64,000 nucleotides of DNA, from assembly GCA_026000155.1 (NCBI GenBank), contig BNYG01000001.1, forward strand, positions 104,727-168,726, given 5' to 3'. Under the pieces are notes generated by a model. That model was not told the DNA's origin, ran no database searches, and worked only from the letters and a program-made list of their open reading frames with translations. The DNA comes from Bacteroidia bacterium. Its GTDB lineage: Bacteria; Bacteroidota; Bacteroidia; Bacteroidales; Azobacteroidaceae. Made by a program: the position numbers and the translations under genes. Below are positions 24,203 to 33,076 of this stretch, piece after piece (position 1 is the first letter of the stretch; the number at the start of each line of letters is the position of its first letter).

Positions 24203-25624
24203 ATGAACACAATAATTGGTCGAAAAAAAGAACAGCAACTGCTCGAAGAATATTATCATTCCGATAAAGCGGAGTTTGTGGTTGTTTGCGGACGGCGAAG
24301 GGTTGGAAAAACATTCCTCATACGCGAATGTTATCGCGATAAATTTGCATTTTATCTTTCCGGCGCCGAAAATGCAACCAAAGCGGCCCAACTGAAAAAT
24401 TTTAATGTTGCCATAAACACTTACAGCGGCTATCCTTATCCTGCCGTAACAGATTGGCAAGACGCTTTTTTGCAACTTCAACATTATATTGAAAACAAGA
24501 CTGCGAAAGAAAAAATCGTTTTGTTTTTTGATGAACTGCCTTGGTTGGATAACAAGAAATCAGGCTTTCTATCCGCATTTGAATATTTTTGGAATACATT
24601 CGCATCCGCCAACCGGAATATTCTGCTTATTGCCTGCGGTTCTGCTACTTCGTGGATTGTGAGCAAGATAATCAATAGCCGTGGCGGGTTACACAACCGG
24701 GTTACACGACAGATTTTTTTGGAACCATTCACTTTGCATGAAACCGAACAGTTCTTGCAATCTCGAAATATTGCCATGAAGCGCATACAAATCATTGAAT
24801 GTTATATGATTATGGGTGGAATTCCTTATTATTTGGAACAGATAGACCGCACAACCGGTCTTTCGCAAAACATTGACAATTTATTTTTTACGAAAAATGG
24901 AATCCTGAGGAATGAATTTCCTCGATTATTTTCTTCATTATTTAAACACAGCGAAATTTACGTTAAAATTATCAAAGCGCTTGGCAAGAAAAACAAGGGA
25001 TTGACACGCGATGAAATTATCCGAATTACTAAAATAGCCAACGGAGGCAGATTATCGAAAATGCTGGAAGAACTGGAACTTTGCGGCTTTATCCGCATAG
25101 ACGACAGTTTCAACAACAAGAAAAAAAACCGGCTTTATCAACTAACTGATTTTTATTCCATGTTTTATCTGAATTTCATCGATTCAAAGAAAAACACAGC
25201 CGGGAATTACTGGGTAAATATAGCAGACAGTTCGACCTACAAAGCATGGTGCGGTTTTTCCTTTGAAAAACTGTGTGTGGCGCACTTGCCTCAGATTCGC
25301 CGGAAACTCGGCATTTCCGGCGTTTTGTCTTTTACTTCGTCGTGGCGATATTTTAACGAGGATAGCGGAGCGCAAATTGATTTGCTCATCGACCGCAAAG
25401 ACAACGTCATCAACGTCTGTGAAATGAAATACGCTCAAAAAGAATATCTAATTACCAAACGGGACGACGAATCTTTCCGGAATAAAATCGCTCTTTTTCA
25501 AGAAGATACAAAGACACGAAAAACCATTCACTTGACGCTGATAAGTACTTTTGGTGCGAAACGCAACGAATATTGGGGCGACATACAGTCGGAAGTTACA
25601 ATGAATGATTTATTTGAATCTTAA
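24203..25624 (+). CDS. AAA ATPase with C-terminal DUF234 nuclease-like domain
   Basis: This 473-residue protein has P-loop GRRRVGKT (30-37), Walker B IVLFFDELPWLD, a sensor region IACGSATSW, a winged-helix part (GLTRDEIIRITKIANGGRLSKMLEELELCGFI) and the C-terminal DUF234. There AQIDLLIDRKDNVINVCEMKY fits a PD-(D/E)xK core (D, ExK). Homologous to the protein at 56288. The family (COG1672) is abundant and patchy in Bacteroidota and archaea, with no settled role; mobile-element, toxin-like or defence functions are possible. Confidence 0.88.
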   Translation: MNTIIGRKKEQQLLEEYYHSDKAEFVVVCGRRRVGKTFLIRECYRDKFAFYLSGAENATKAAQLKNFNVAINTYSGYPYPAVTDWQDAFLQLQHYIENKTAKEKIVLFFDELPWLDNKKSGFLSAFEYFWNTFASANRNILLIACGSATSWIVSKIINSRGGLHNRVTRQIFLEPFTLHETEQFLQSRNIAMKRIQIIECYMIMGGIPYYLEQIDRTTGLSQNIDNLFFTKNGILRNEFPRLFSSLFKHSEIYVKIIKALGKKNKGLTRDEIIRITKIANGGRLSKMLEELELCGFIRIDDSFNNKKKNRLYQLTDFYSMFYLNFIDSKKNTAGNYWVNIADSSTYKAWCGFSFEKLCVAHLPQIRRKLGISGVLSFTSSWRYFNEDSGAQIDLLIDRKDNVINVCEMKYAQKEYLITKRDDESFRNKIALFQEDTKTRKTIHLTLISTFGAKRNEYWGDIQSEVTMNDLFES

Positions 25625-25698
25625 ATTCGGGAAGCTCATGAATATTATCCAAATCTTCATCCACTTGAATGTGCTGAAAATATTTAAAGCCGTTTTTC

Positions 25699-26057
25699 AA
25701 ATCAGGAATTTATGAACTTTTTCTCAAAGAAATCGGCAGAGCGCTGAATGAACCACCGAAAAAACCAAAAACGCCACCCAACGAATTGAGCCGTTTGGTT
25801 ATTGATGCGAATTTTCGGATTTGGTTACCGGATTATGATAACAAGGAAATAAAAATTACTCGGAAATGACCGATAGCATCGAAAAAATGTGTAACCCGCT
25901 CGATAATTCCATTAACGAAAAACTTTCCCGCATTCGCGAAGCGTTTGTGAAAAATATCGCAGAGGAATATGCCAAATTTTATTATGTGTCGGGAGAGCGC
26001 GGGGACGTAAAGAGAATTAGACTTGATAAGAAGTTGGTAGATTATTTTATAAAATAG
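25699..26057 (+). pseudogene. Decayed gene, pieces of one Bacteroidota hypothetical protein
   Basis: Two pieces look like parts of a single protein. The frame at 25699-25869 ends LSRLVIDANFRIWLPDYDNK...EIKITRK. The frame from 25866 encodes 63 residues with CNPLDNSINEKLSRIREAFV and YYVSGERGDVKRIRLDKKLV. In Bacteroidota proteins of this type I recall a segment between these pieces, so a deletion has probably joined them out of frame. The function of the family is unknown to me. 25625-25698 shows only further scraps. Confidence 0.45.
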
Positions 26058-26112
26058 ACAAATTATAGATAATAAAAAAATCCCATTTTATAAATTTATT
26101 TTTCAATTAAAT

Positions 26113-26142
26113 TTTGTATTTCAAAATTATTACGTATATTTG
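26113..26142 (+). promoter_or_regulatory. higBA promoter
   Basis: TTTG (26113-26116) and TATATTTG (26135-26142) are 18 bp apart, close to the Bacteroidota -33/-7 pattern, and lie 21 bp before the higB start codon. Confidence 0.6.
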
Positions 26143-26163
26143 CATCCAATCAATAACGAACGA

Positions 26164-26463
26164 ATGAGAGTTATATCACGAACAAAATTGAAAGAGTTCT
26201 ACGAAACAAAAGGATACGAAGATGCGAAAATAGCTCTCGAACGCTGGTATCACATAGCTGTACATGCCGAATGGAAAAATTGGTCGGAAATAAAAGTGGA
26301 TTTTCCATTGACTGACTATGTAGGCAATCAACATTATGTGTTTAATATCAAGGGTAATAATTACAGATTGGTCGTCGTTATAAAGTTTACTATCAGCAAA
26401 ATTTTTGTTCGATTTGTAGGCATTCACAAAGAATATGACAAGATAGATTGTTCAACTATATAA
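26164..26463 (+). CDS. higB: HigB-type mRNA interferase toxin
   Basis: 99 residues from ATG 26164 (MRVISRTKLKEFYETKG). HigB signatures include ALERWYHIAVHAEWKNWSEIK, VFNIKGNNYRLVVVIKF and FVRFVGIHKEYDKIDCSTI. It cleaves mRNA at the ribosome and is neutralised by HigA, encoded 10 bp downstream. The 3' part from 26366 is included in the 788-bp duplication; a headless copy lies after the IS element. Confidence 0.9.
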   Translation: MRVISRTKLKEFYETKGYEDAKIALERWYHIAVHAEWKNWSEIKVDFPLTDYVGNQHYVFNIKGNNYRLVVVIKFTISKIFVRFVGIHKEYDKIDCSTI

Positions 26464-26473
26464 ACAAAAATTT

Positions 26474-26842
26474 ATGAGCAAAAATACAATTACAAAAGCA
26501 CAATACGAATTTGCTTTGGCAAGAATTGAAGAATTATTGCCGTTGGTTAGCGACAATACTCCTGCCAATGACAAAAATGCCATCGAACTTGACCTGATTT
26601 CCAATATCGTTTGGGAATACGAAGAAGAACATTATCCGATAGAACAACCAACGGTTTCCGAGTTGATAGCTTTGTCTTTGGAAGAAAATGCGATGACACA
26701 AAAGGAGTTAGCCGGACATATCGGTATCAGTCCATCTCGTATCAATGATTATATCACAGGGCGTTCCGAGCCGACTTTGAAAGTAGCAAGGTTGCTTTGC
26801 ATGGAATTGAATATATCTCCGGCGGCAATGCTTCGCGTTTAG
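26474..26842 (+). CDS. higA: HigA-type XRE antitoxin, copy 1
   Basis: This 122-residue antitoxin has an N-terminal acidic helical region (ARIEELLPLVSDNTPANDKN) and a C-terminal HTH (MTQKELAGHIGISPSRINDYITGRSEPTLKVARLLC). It binds HigB and represses the operon. This copy follows the intact higB and has the promoter at 26113, so it is the functional pair. An identical protein is encoded at 28946. Confidence 0.92.
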   Translation: MSKNTITKAQYEFALARIEELLPLVSDNTPANDKNAIELDLISNIVWEYEEEHYPIEQPTVSELIALSLEENAMTQKELAGHIGISPSRINDYITGRSEPTLKVARLLCMELNISPAAMLRV

Positions 26843-26869
26843 ATATATTAATTCCATCCCTAAAAAACC

Positions 26870-27153
26870 TTACGCCGGCAACAACCGCTTAACAGCCTCA
26901 GAAATCAACCGCCCTTCAGTCTTCCCAGCCAATGATTTGGTCGCCACACCCATTACTTTGCCCATTTCCTTAGCAGAAGTCGCTCCCACCTGAGCAATAA
27001 TAGCCTGAATAGCTGCTTCCAATTCTGCGGACGATAGTTGTTTCGGCAGATAATCTTCCAAAACGGCTACTTCCGCCAACTCTTTTTCGGCAAGTTCGGG
27101 ACGATTTTGTTCGGTGTAAATTTGTGCGCTGTCTTTTCGTTGCTTCACCATCT
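26870..27153 (-). pseudogene. 5'-truncated yqeY copy
   Basis: Encodes the C-terminal part of the YqeY/GatB-like protein (MVKQRKDSAQIYTEQNRPEL on to KRLLPA), identical to the complete gene at 29342-29794. Its N-terminal portion is missing at the IS boundary (27153). Confidence 0.9.
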
Positions 27154-28837
27154 CCTGACTTTGACAATGCGTCACCCTAAACGGATTGCCAAAAATGTTC
27201 GTCAAAAAGTTTGGCGATAGACTTGTGTTTTGTGGTTAGCAACATTGTCTTTGTCATTGTTTCATTACTGATTGGCAACTTGATTTTTAATGTAGTTATG
27301 GTTTTTGCAATGTCTAATGCCTTATCAACGCTTAGATTTATATCACTTGCTTTCAGTATTCTTTCGAGTTCTTTATAGACTTTGTAAGCCACAAAACAGA
27401 TACAGACGTGTGCCTCAATGCGTTTTTTTGTAAAATGAAACATGGGTCGTAGTTCCAAGGTTCCTTTGGTTATGCGGAACGCACGTTCCACCTGCCAGAG
27501 ACCACTATATTCTTCATAAATTGTTTGTGCTGTCAAACTTGTATTGGTAATATAGCCTTTCAGACCATCCCATCGCTCGTCTTCTTTAATTTTATCGTAA
27601 TTTATGGTCGCTTTGATGTCATCGCTTATTTCCAAAAACTTGTTGTACCCACGCTTATTAACCTTGTCCTTGGTTATAGAACCGGTTTTGTATTCTTTTT
27701 CGAGCCGTTTTATACCCTTTTCACGGTTGTAGCGGTCTTTCTTTGCTCTGTTTTCAGAATAACCTACAATCAAGCGGGAAGTCTTTGTTTTTCGATATTC
27801 GTAAAATGAGCCGTCCTGTTTGTCCAATGATAAAAGCCATTGGGTAATCGGTTTACTTTCGTTTTTTATTCTTGCTCCCAGGATATATTGGTAGTTTTTC
27901 TTTTCCAAAAGTTCGATATTATCATTGTTCATCAGCCCCGAATCGGCTATCACTACAAAATCTTTCAAATCAAATTGTTTTACAAAATCCTCTACAACAG
28001 GCAGCATCGTATGCCCTTCGTACTTGTTGCCCTCGTGAATGGAATAGGCTAAAGGATAGCCACCGGAACTTACCAATAAACCCAATACAATCTGTGGTTG
28101 GGCATGTTTCCCATCTTTTGAAAAACCTGTTTTGCGCAAGTCATCACTAAAATCAGTTTCAAAATAAAGCGTGGTTACATCATAATATACAAGTTCTATT
28201 TTGCCTCCCAATAGCTTCCGGGTATGTTCAACGCTGATTTGCTGAACTTGCTCCTTTTGAGTATCGTGCAATTTGTCCAAATAGCGATAAATCTTGTGAA
28301 GTTCTACATCTTCATCATAATACGACTTCAAGTAATCAACCGTTGCAACCTTGCTACGTGGCTGACAAATACGCGACACGACCAAATGTTTCAATATATC
28401 ATCGTCTATTTTGTCAAACCCAACCAGTTGAAACACCTGATTCAATAGCAGTTGTGTCCCATTAAGCAATATATTTTCAATATTGGACAACAACGCTTCT
28501 GTTACTTACTTCTCTTCCTGCTCTCGTGTATGTTCTGTAAACACATCGCGCTCGCCAAGATAAGCTGACAGCCACTTTTTGCCTCGCTGATATAAATTTT
28601 CTATCTCGGATTCTTTATCGCTAACACCCATAGTTTTTAACTCGCGAAAGTGTTTTCCGCTTTTATCTACCACAACTACACTCGTAGTGCCTGACCTATT
28701 TTTCTTTTTGCGTACAAACATACCGCAAAAATACTCTTTTCTTGGCTTGCGTCACCCATTTGGGTGATGCAATTTTTGCAAATTGCTACATATTAGTTAG
28801 TTACAAAATTGTAATTGTGGAAGTGTCAAAGTCAGGA
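27153..28837 (-). mobile_element. IS1634-like insertion sequence
   Basis: The ends are exact 14-bp inverted repeats, TCCTGACTTTGACA (27153-27166) and TGTCAAAGTCAGGA (28824-28837), enclosing one transposase reading frame. Total length is about 1.69 kb. No clear target duplication is seen, because the element sits precisely at the junction of a 788-bp duplicated segment. Confidence 0.9.
27177..28721 (-). pseudogene. IS1634-family (IS4-like) DDE transposase interrupted by one in-frame TAA
   Basis: The N-terminal part (MFVRKKKNRSGTTSVVVVDK from 28721) runs to a TAA at 28506-28508. The same frame then continues from 28505 and yields about 440 more residues with the DDE residues in LVYYDVTTLYF, VVIADSGLMN and GLWQVERAF. 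Full length would be about 514 residues. A single nonsense codon separates two otherwise undamaged parts. A TTG at 28493 could restart translation, but the protein would lack its N-terminus. Confidence 0.85.
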
Positions 28838-28935
28838 GATTGGTCGTCGTTATAAAGTTTACTATCAGCAAAATTTTTGTTCGATTTGTAGGCATTCACA
28901 AAGAATATGACAAGATAGATTGTTCAACTATATAA
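28838..28935 (+). pseudogene. Headless higB 3' fragment
   Basis: This is the exact copy of the last 98 bp of higB (IGRRY-shifted scrap of LVVVIKFTISKIFVRFVGIH...), starting abruptly at the IS end. It has no start codon or promoter of its own. Confidence 0.85.
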
Positions 28936-28945
28936 ACAAAAATTT

Positions 28946-29314
28946 ATGAGCAAAAATACAATTACAAAAGCACAATACGAATTTGCTTTGGCAAGAATTG
29001 AAGAATTATTGCCGTTGGTTAGCGACAATACTCCTGCCAATGACAAAAATGCCATCGAACTTGACCTGATTTCCAATATCGTTTGGGAATACGAAGAAGA
29101 ACATTATCCGATAGAACAACCAACGGTTTCCGAGTTGATAGCTTTGTCTTTGGAAGAAAATGCGATGACACAAAAGGAGTTAGCCGGACATATCGGTATC
29201 AGTCCATCTCGTATCAATGATTATATCACAGGGCGTTCCGAGCCGACTTTGAAAGTAGCAAGGTTGCTTTGCATGGAATTGAATATATCTCCGGCGGCAA
29301 TGCTTCGCGTTTAG
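28946..29314 (+). CDS. higA: HigA-type XRE antitoxin, copy 2
   Basis: Identical in protein sequence to the copy at 26474 (122 residues, same HTH). It has no intact higB before it and no own higBA promoter, so expression would depend on readthrough from the IS region. It could act as a spare antitoxin. Confidence 0.85.
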   Translation: MSKNTITKAQYEFALARIEELLPLVSDNTPANDKNAIELDLISNIVWEYEEEHYPIEQPTVSELIALSLEENAMTQKELAGHIGISPSRINDYITGRSEPTLKVARLLCMELNISPAAMLRV

Positions 29315-29341
29315 ATATATTAATTCCATCCCTAAAAAACC

Positions 29342-29794
29342 TTACGCCGGCAACAACCGCTTAACAGCCTCAGAAATCAACCGCCCTTCAGTCTTCCCAG
29401 CCAATGATTTGGTCGCCACACCCATTACTTTGCCCATTTCCTTAGCAGAAGTCGCTCCCACCTGAGCAATAATAGCCTGAATAGCTGCTTCCAATTCTGC
29501 GGACGATAGTTGTTTCGGCAGATAATCTTCCAAAACGGCTACTTCCGCCAACTCTTTTTCGGCAAGTTCGGGACGATTTTGTTCGGTGTAAATTTGTGCG
29601 CTGTCTTTTCGTTGCTTCACCATCTTTTGGATGATTTTTACTGCCGTTTCATCGGACAAATCGCCATCGGCGCCTTTGGCGGTTTTTGCTTCCAGAAACT
29701 CTTTTTTTACTCCTCGCAGTGCTTCCAAACGCACTTTGTCTTTGGCCAACATGGCTGTCTTAATGTCATTGCTGACGGTGTCAAATAAATTCAT
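29342..29794 (-). CDS. yqeY: GatB/YqeY domain-containing protein
   Basis: This 150-residue protein runs from MNLFDTVSNDIKTAMLAKDKVRLEALRGVKKEF to a GKVMGVATKSLAGKTEGRLISEAVKRLL tail, the classic YqeY sequence, related to the tRNA-binding tail of GatB. The exact function is uncertain. It lies 18 bp after ftsZ in the same direction, the Bacteroidales position at the end of the dcw cluster. It is the intact version of the truncated copy at 26870. Confidence 0.93.
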   Translation of the reverse strand: MNLFDTVSNDIKTAMLAKDKVRLEALRGVKKEFLEAKTAKGADGDLSDETAVKIIQKMVKQRKDSAQIYTEQNRPELAEKELAEVAVLEDYLPKQLSSAELEAAIQAIIAQVGATSAKEMGKVMGVATKSLAGKTEGRLISEAVKRLLPA

Positions 29795-29812
29795 ATTGCT
29801 GTAATTTAATGT

Positions 29813-31054
29813 TTATTCTTTTATTACACTTTCTACTTTGGCGGTTATCTCTTTGATATTCCTTTTATACGCCGGTTGATTAATCAATGCTTCAATGATA
29901 ACATTATTGTCCATGTCTTCCAAAGAAGAAAAAAGATAGGGCAGGGGACGCGATTTCTCTCCTTCTAAAGACCGGGCGGCTTTCGCACCATAAATTTTTA
30001 TTATTTCTCCTTCCAGAACTTTTATCTCTTCTTCATCTATTTGCTTGATTTCTTCTGTAAATGCATCCATCAAAGGAATACTTTCGACATCGAATCCCGT
30101 AGCTAAAATAGTGACTTTAATCTGCTCTCCCAATGTTTCGTCAGTTGCTGCGCCCCAAATAACTTCTATGTCTTTGCTGAATTTAGACATGAAATCGTTG
30201 ATTCCGTCCATTTCTTCCATCATCAATGGTTTTTGCGAGCTGGAATAAACATTGAACAATATTTTTTGCGCATTAAATACATTGTTGTTGTTGAGGAGAG
30301 GCGAATGTAAGGCATTTTCAAACGCATCGGTTACACGATTAGCAGCTTCCCCGAATCCACTGCTCATGATAGACACGCCGCCGTTTTTCAACACCGTATT
30401 CACATCGGCGAAGTCCAGATTGACATGTCCCGGCAAGGTGATAATTTCGGCAATACTCTTAGCCGCAACATTCAAGGTGTCATCCGCTTTTTTGAATGCA
30501 TTCATTACGGTCAGGTCGGGATATATCTCGCGCAATTTTTCATTGTTGATAACCAACAAGGCATCAACATTTTTATTTATTTCCCGCACACCGCGCAAGG
30601 CTTGCATGATTTTAGATTTTCTTTCAAATAAAAAAGGAATCGTTACAATCCCTACCGTGAGGATGTCCATGCCTTTAGCCACTTTGGCGATGACCGGAGC
30701 CGCTCCTGTCCCGGTTCCGCCACCCATTCCGGCAGTCACAAAAACCATTTTGGTTCCATCCGACAGCATTTTTTGTATATCCGGAATACTTTCTTCCGCC
30801 GCTTTTTTGGCTACATCGGGTTTATTCCCGGAACCAAGTCCTTCGGTGACGAATTTCCCTAATTGAAGTTTTGCCGGCACTTCACTTTTTACGAGCGCTT
30901 GATTATCGGTATTGCACAGCACAAACGTAACATCCGAAATGCCTTCTTTATACATGTGGGTAACGGCATTGCCGCCGCCACCGCCTACTCCGATTACTTT
31001 TATAATTGAGTCTTGTTCTTTGGGGGAATCAAACCCGGTTAAAACATCTTCCAT
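29813..31054 (-). CDS. ftsZ: Cell division protein FtsZ
   Basis: This 413-residue GTPase is the tubulin-like division ring protein. GMGGGTGTGAAPVIAKVAK is the tubulin signature, VIGVGGGGGNAVTHMY the nucleotide-binding start, and LDFADVNTVLKNGGVSIMSSG is conserved. The C-terminal part (EGEKSRPLPYLFSSLEDMDNNVIIEALINQPAYKR) is of the Bacteroidales type. It is the last division gene of the cluster, 12 bp after ftsA. Confidence 0.97.
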   Translation of the reverse strand: MEDVLTGFDSPKEQDSIIKVIGVGGGGGNAVTHMYKEGISDVTFVLCNTDNQALVKSEVPAKLQLGKFVTEGLGSGNKPDVAKKAAEESIPDIQKMLSDGTKMVFVTAGMGGGTGTGAAPVIAKVAKGMDILTVGIVTIPFLFERKSKIMQALRGVREINKNVDALLVINNEKLREIYPDLTVMNAFKKADDTLNVAAKSIAEIITLPGHVNLDFADVNTVLKNGGVSIMSSGFGEAANRVTDAFENALHSPLLNNNNVFNAQKILFNVYSSSQKPLMMEEMDGINDFMSKFSKDIEVIWGAATDETLGEQIKVTILATGFDVESIPLMDAFTEEIKQIDEEEIKVLEGEIIKIYGAKAARSLEGEKSRPLPYLFSSLEDMDNNVIIEALINQPAYKRNIKEITAKVESVIKE

Positions 31055-31066
31055 AACTGTCTGTTT

Positions 31067-32335
31067 TTATTTTTGATCTGTATTATCGTCTTCAAATAAT
31101 ATACCTGCAAATTTAGTTAATCCCCTTTGTATTAACGACGTACCATCTTTTCCCTCTTTCTTTTTTCTCTTTTCTTCTTCTTTCTCTTTCTTTCTTCTCT
31201 TTTCTTCCTCTTCTCTTTTAAATTTCTCTGCCTTAATCTTTTCTTTATCTATTGATGTATCATCAAACAAAACACCCGATTGTGATTGTTGGATGATGAT
31301 TTCTTCTTTTGCACAATTTTCTTTACCCAATTTCAGTAAACCGAATGCGCAGGATTGAGTAGGATTTTCTTCTACTGTACGAACCGGTTTCCCTGTTTTT
31401 TGTTCAAGCAATGCATCTAAATTTTTCAACAGCGAGCCTCCTCCGGTAATGATAAGCCCTGCTCCCAAAGTCGGTTCATAACCGGACGCTTTCATTTGCT
31501 CCAGGATATTGGCAATGATTTCATCTACCCGCGCTTCAATGATTTGGTTGAGTTCGTCTTCTTCATTTTCAACCAACACATTCCCTTCTTTTATTTTCAA
31601 TTCTTCCGCTTCCTGTTCCGTGATATTCAAATCGCAAATATCTTTAGTGATGGCATTTCCTCCCAAAGGAATCGTCACCAAATAGCGCAATAATCCGCCT
31701 TTATAAATCGAAAGATAAGTCACTCCGGCTCCGAATTCGATTAAGGCACAGCCCAAATCTTTTTCCTTGTTCGTCAATACGGCTTCGGCTGTGGCTATCG
31801 GCGAAACAAAAAATTCGGCAATTTCGATGCCTGTTTTTTTAATGAGCTGTTCCAAATCGCTTTTAACAGAGGAACGCCCCAAAACCAATTGGAATTTAGC
31901 CTCGATGGTATTGCATTTAACTCCTTCGGGATTAAGTTCCAAATGTCCGTCCAAATAATATTCGGGCGAAACAATCTCAATCAGTTCGAGAGGAGCTACC
32001 GGATAATTCAAACATTCGTTCAGCAAAGCATTAATTGTCTCATTTTCTATTTCCCCGTTTACCTCTTTTCGAACCGAATATGCTTTGGTATGCAAGGATT
32101 GTCCCCCAATACCTACATATATTTTTTTGAGTTTCGGTTTCAATTTAAAATTGAATTCATTTATTAATGCGGATAGTTTAACAGATGCTTTTTCCGGATT
32201 ATAAATCAGTCCTCTGCGAATACCATTGTCCAAATCAACCTTTTCGGAAGCTAAAATCTCCTGCCGGTTATTTTTACTTGCCGCCACGGCAAGCATTTTG
32301 GAGGTTCCCAAATCTAATGCTGCAACATATTCCAT
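31067..32335 (-). CDS. ftsA: Cell division protein FtsA
   Basis: This 422-residue actin-like protein tethers FtsZ to the membrane. VAALDLGTSKMLAVAA is phosphate loop 1, GCALIEFGAGVTYLSIYKGG is phosphate loop 2, and GAGLIITGGGSLLKNLD is the adenosine motif. A long Lys/Glu-rich linker (REEEEKRRKKEKEEEKRKKK) precedes the C-terminal amphipathic tail (LIQRGLTKFAGILFED), which should be the membrane-targeting helix. Confidence 0.96.
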   Translation of the reverse strand: MEYVAALDLGTSKMLAVAASKNNRQEILASEKVDLDNGIRRGLIYNPEKASVKLSALINEFNFKLKPKLKKIYVGIGGQSLHTKAYSVRKEVNGEIENETINALLNECLNYPVAPLELIEIVSPEYYLDGHLELNPEGVKCNTIEAKFQLVLGRSSVKSDLEQLIKKTGIEIAEFFVSPIATAEAVLTNKEKDLGCALIEFGAGVTYLSIYKGGLLRYLVTIPLGGNAITKDICDLNITEQEAEELKIKEGNVLVENEEDELNQIIEARVDEIIANILEQMKASGYEPTLGAGLIITGGGSLLKNLDALLEQKTGKPVRTVEENPTQSCAFGLLKLGKENCAKEEIIIQQSQSGVLFDDTSIDKEKIKAEKFKREEEEKRRKKEKEEEKRKKKEGKDGTSLIQRGLTKFAGILFEDDNTDQK

Positions 32336-32338
32336 ATT

Positions 32339-33076
32339 TTATTCTCTTTTAGTACAAACCACCTGGTTTTTATATTTTAAATTGATAATCGAATACTTAT
32401 TCCACCCTACTTTATCCAAACCTTTTTCGTAAAAAAGGGCCAATTTATCGAGATTTTCCTCGTAATTTTCTATCTTTCCCAACACAATCGAATGATTTCC
32501 CTTGCGCGGAGTCAACTCAATATCCAAGTTGGGGGCGACATGAATTTGTTCTATCTGCTTGTTCCAAAATTTATGGCTCTGCAAAAAGAGTGCGAAAGAA
32601 TACAATCGGTCTTTTGCATATCCTTCACTGATATTTCCGGTTGCAATGGGAACATAAGCGGCAAAATTCGATGGAACCGGCATAATTTGCCCTTCCTTAT
32701 CCACATAATAATTCCCTTTTTCCGAAATAATCCTCAAAACAGGAATCCGTTGAAATACCTTTATTTTGACCGTTCCATCGACTGTTTTAAAGGATTCAAC
32801 ATCCTTGATTAATTTATATTCTTTTAATGCTTTTTCGATGAATTCGGTACTAATGGCCGACATTTTTTTGCCAACCGGATTCACGTTTGCCTTTTTGAGG
32901 AACGATTCTACCTGCGCATTACTCAAATAAGACGTTTCCCCATTTTCCACTACTTCTATCTGCATAGTTGTACACGCTTTGTCGATGTTTGCTTTCGGAT
33001 TCATAAAAGCAACAGCAAAAGCGAAATAAGACAACAACAGCAAAGCTAATACAATATGTAAGATTTTCCTAAGCAT
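32339..33076 (-). CDS. ftsQ: Cell division protein FtsQ
   Basis: This 245-residue single-pass membrane protein (hydrophobic segment about 5-25) has a periplasmic POTRA-like region (SNAQVESFLKKANVNPVGKKMS) and a beta domain with YYVDKEGQIMPVPSNFAAYVPIATGN, typical of FtsQ/DivIB. Its order between murC and ftsA supports the call. It overlaps murC by 8 bp. Confidence 0.93.
   Translation of the reverse strand: MLRKILHIVLALLLLSYFAFAVAFMNPKANIDKACTTMQIEVVENGETSYLSNAQVESFLKKANVNPVGKKMSAISTEFIEKALKEYKLIKDVESFKTVDGTVKIKVFQRIPVLRIISEKGNYYVDKEGQIMPVPSNFAAYVPIATGNISEGYAKDRLYSFALFLQSHKFWNKQIEQIHVAPNLDIELTPRKGNHSIVLGKIENYEENLDKLALFYEKGLDKVGWNKYSIINLKYKNQVVCTKRE

Larger units (their letters stand above)
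26366..27153 (+). repeat. 788-bp direct repeat, copy 1 (higB 3' end, higA, yqeY 3' part)
   Basis: This segment reappears at 28838-29625 with an offset of exactly 2472 bp. The encoded HigA and the shared YqeY part are identical at protein level. An IS1634-like element fills the gap between the copies. Confidence 0.95.
28838..29625 (+). repeat. 788-bp direct repeat, copy 2
   Basis: Second copy of 26366-27153. It begins at the right end of the IS and carries the higB 3' scrap, a complete higA and the shared part of the intact yqeY. Confidence 0.95.

Noticed and set aside
32226-32432. Plus-strand frames within the dcw cluster
   Set aside because: All are antisense shadows of well-identified division and cell-wall genes.
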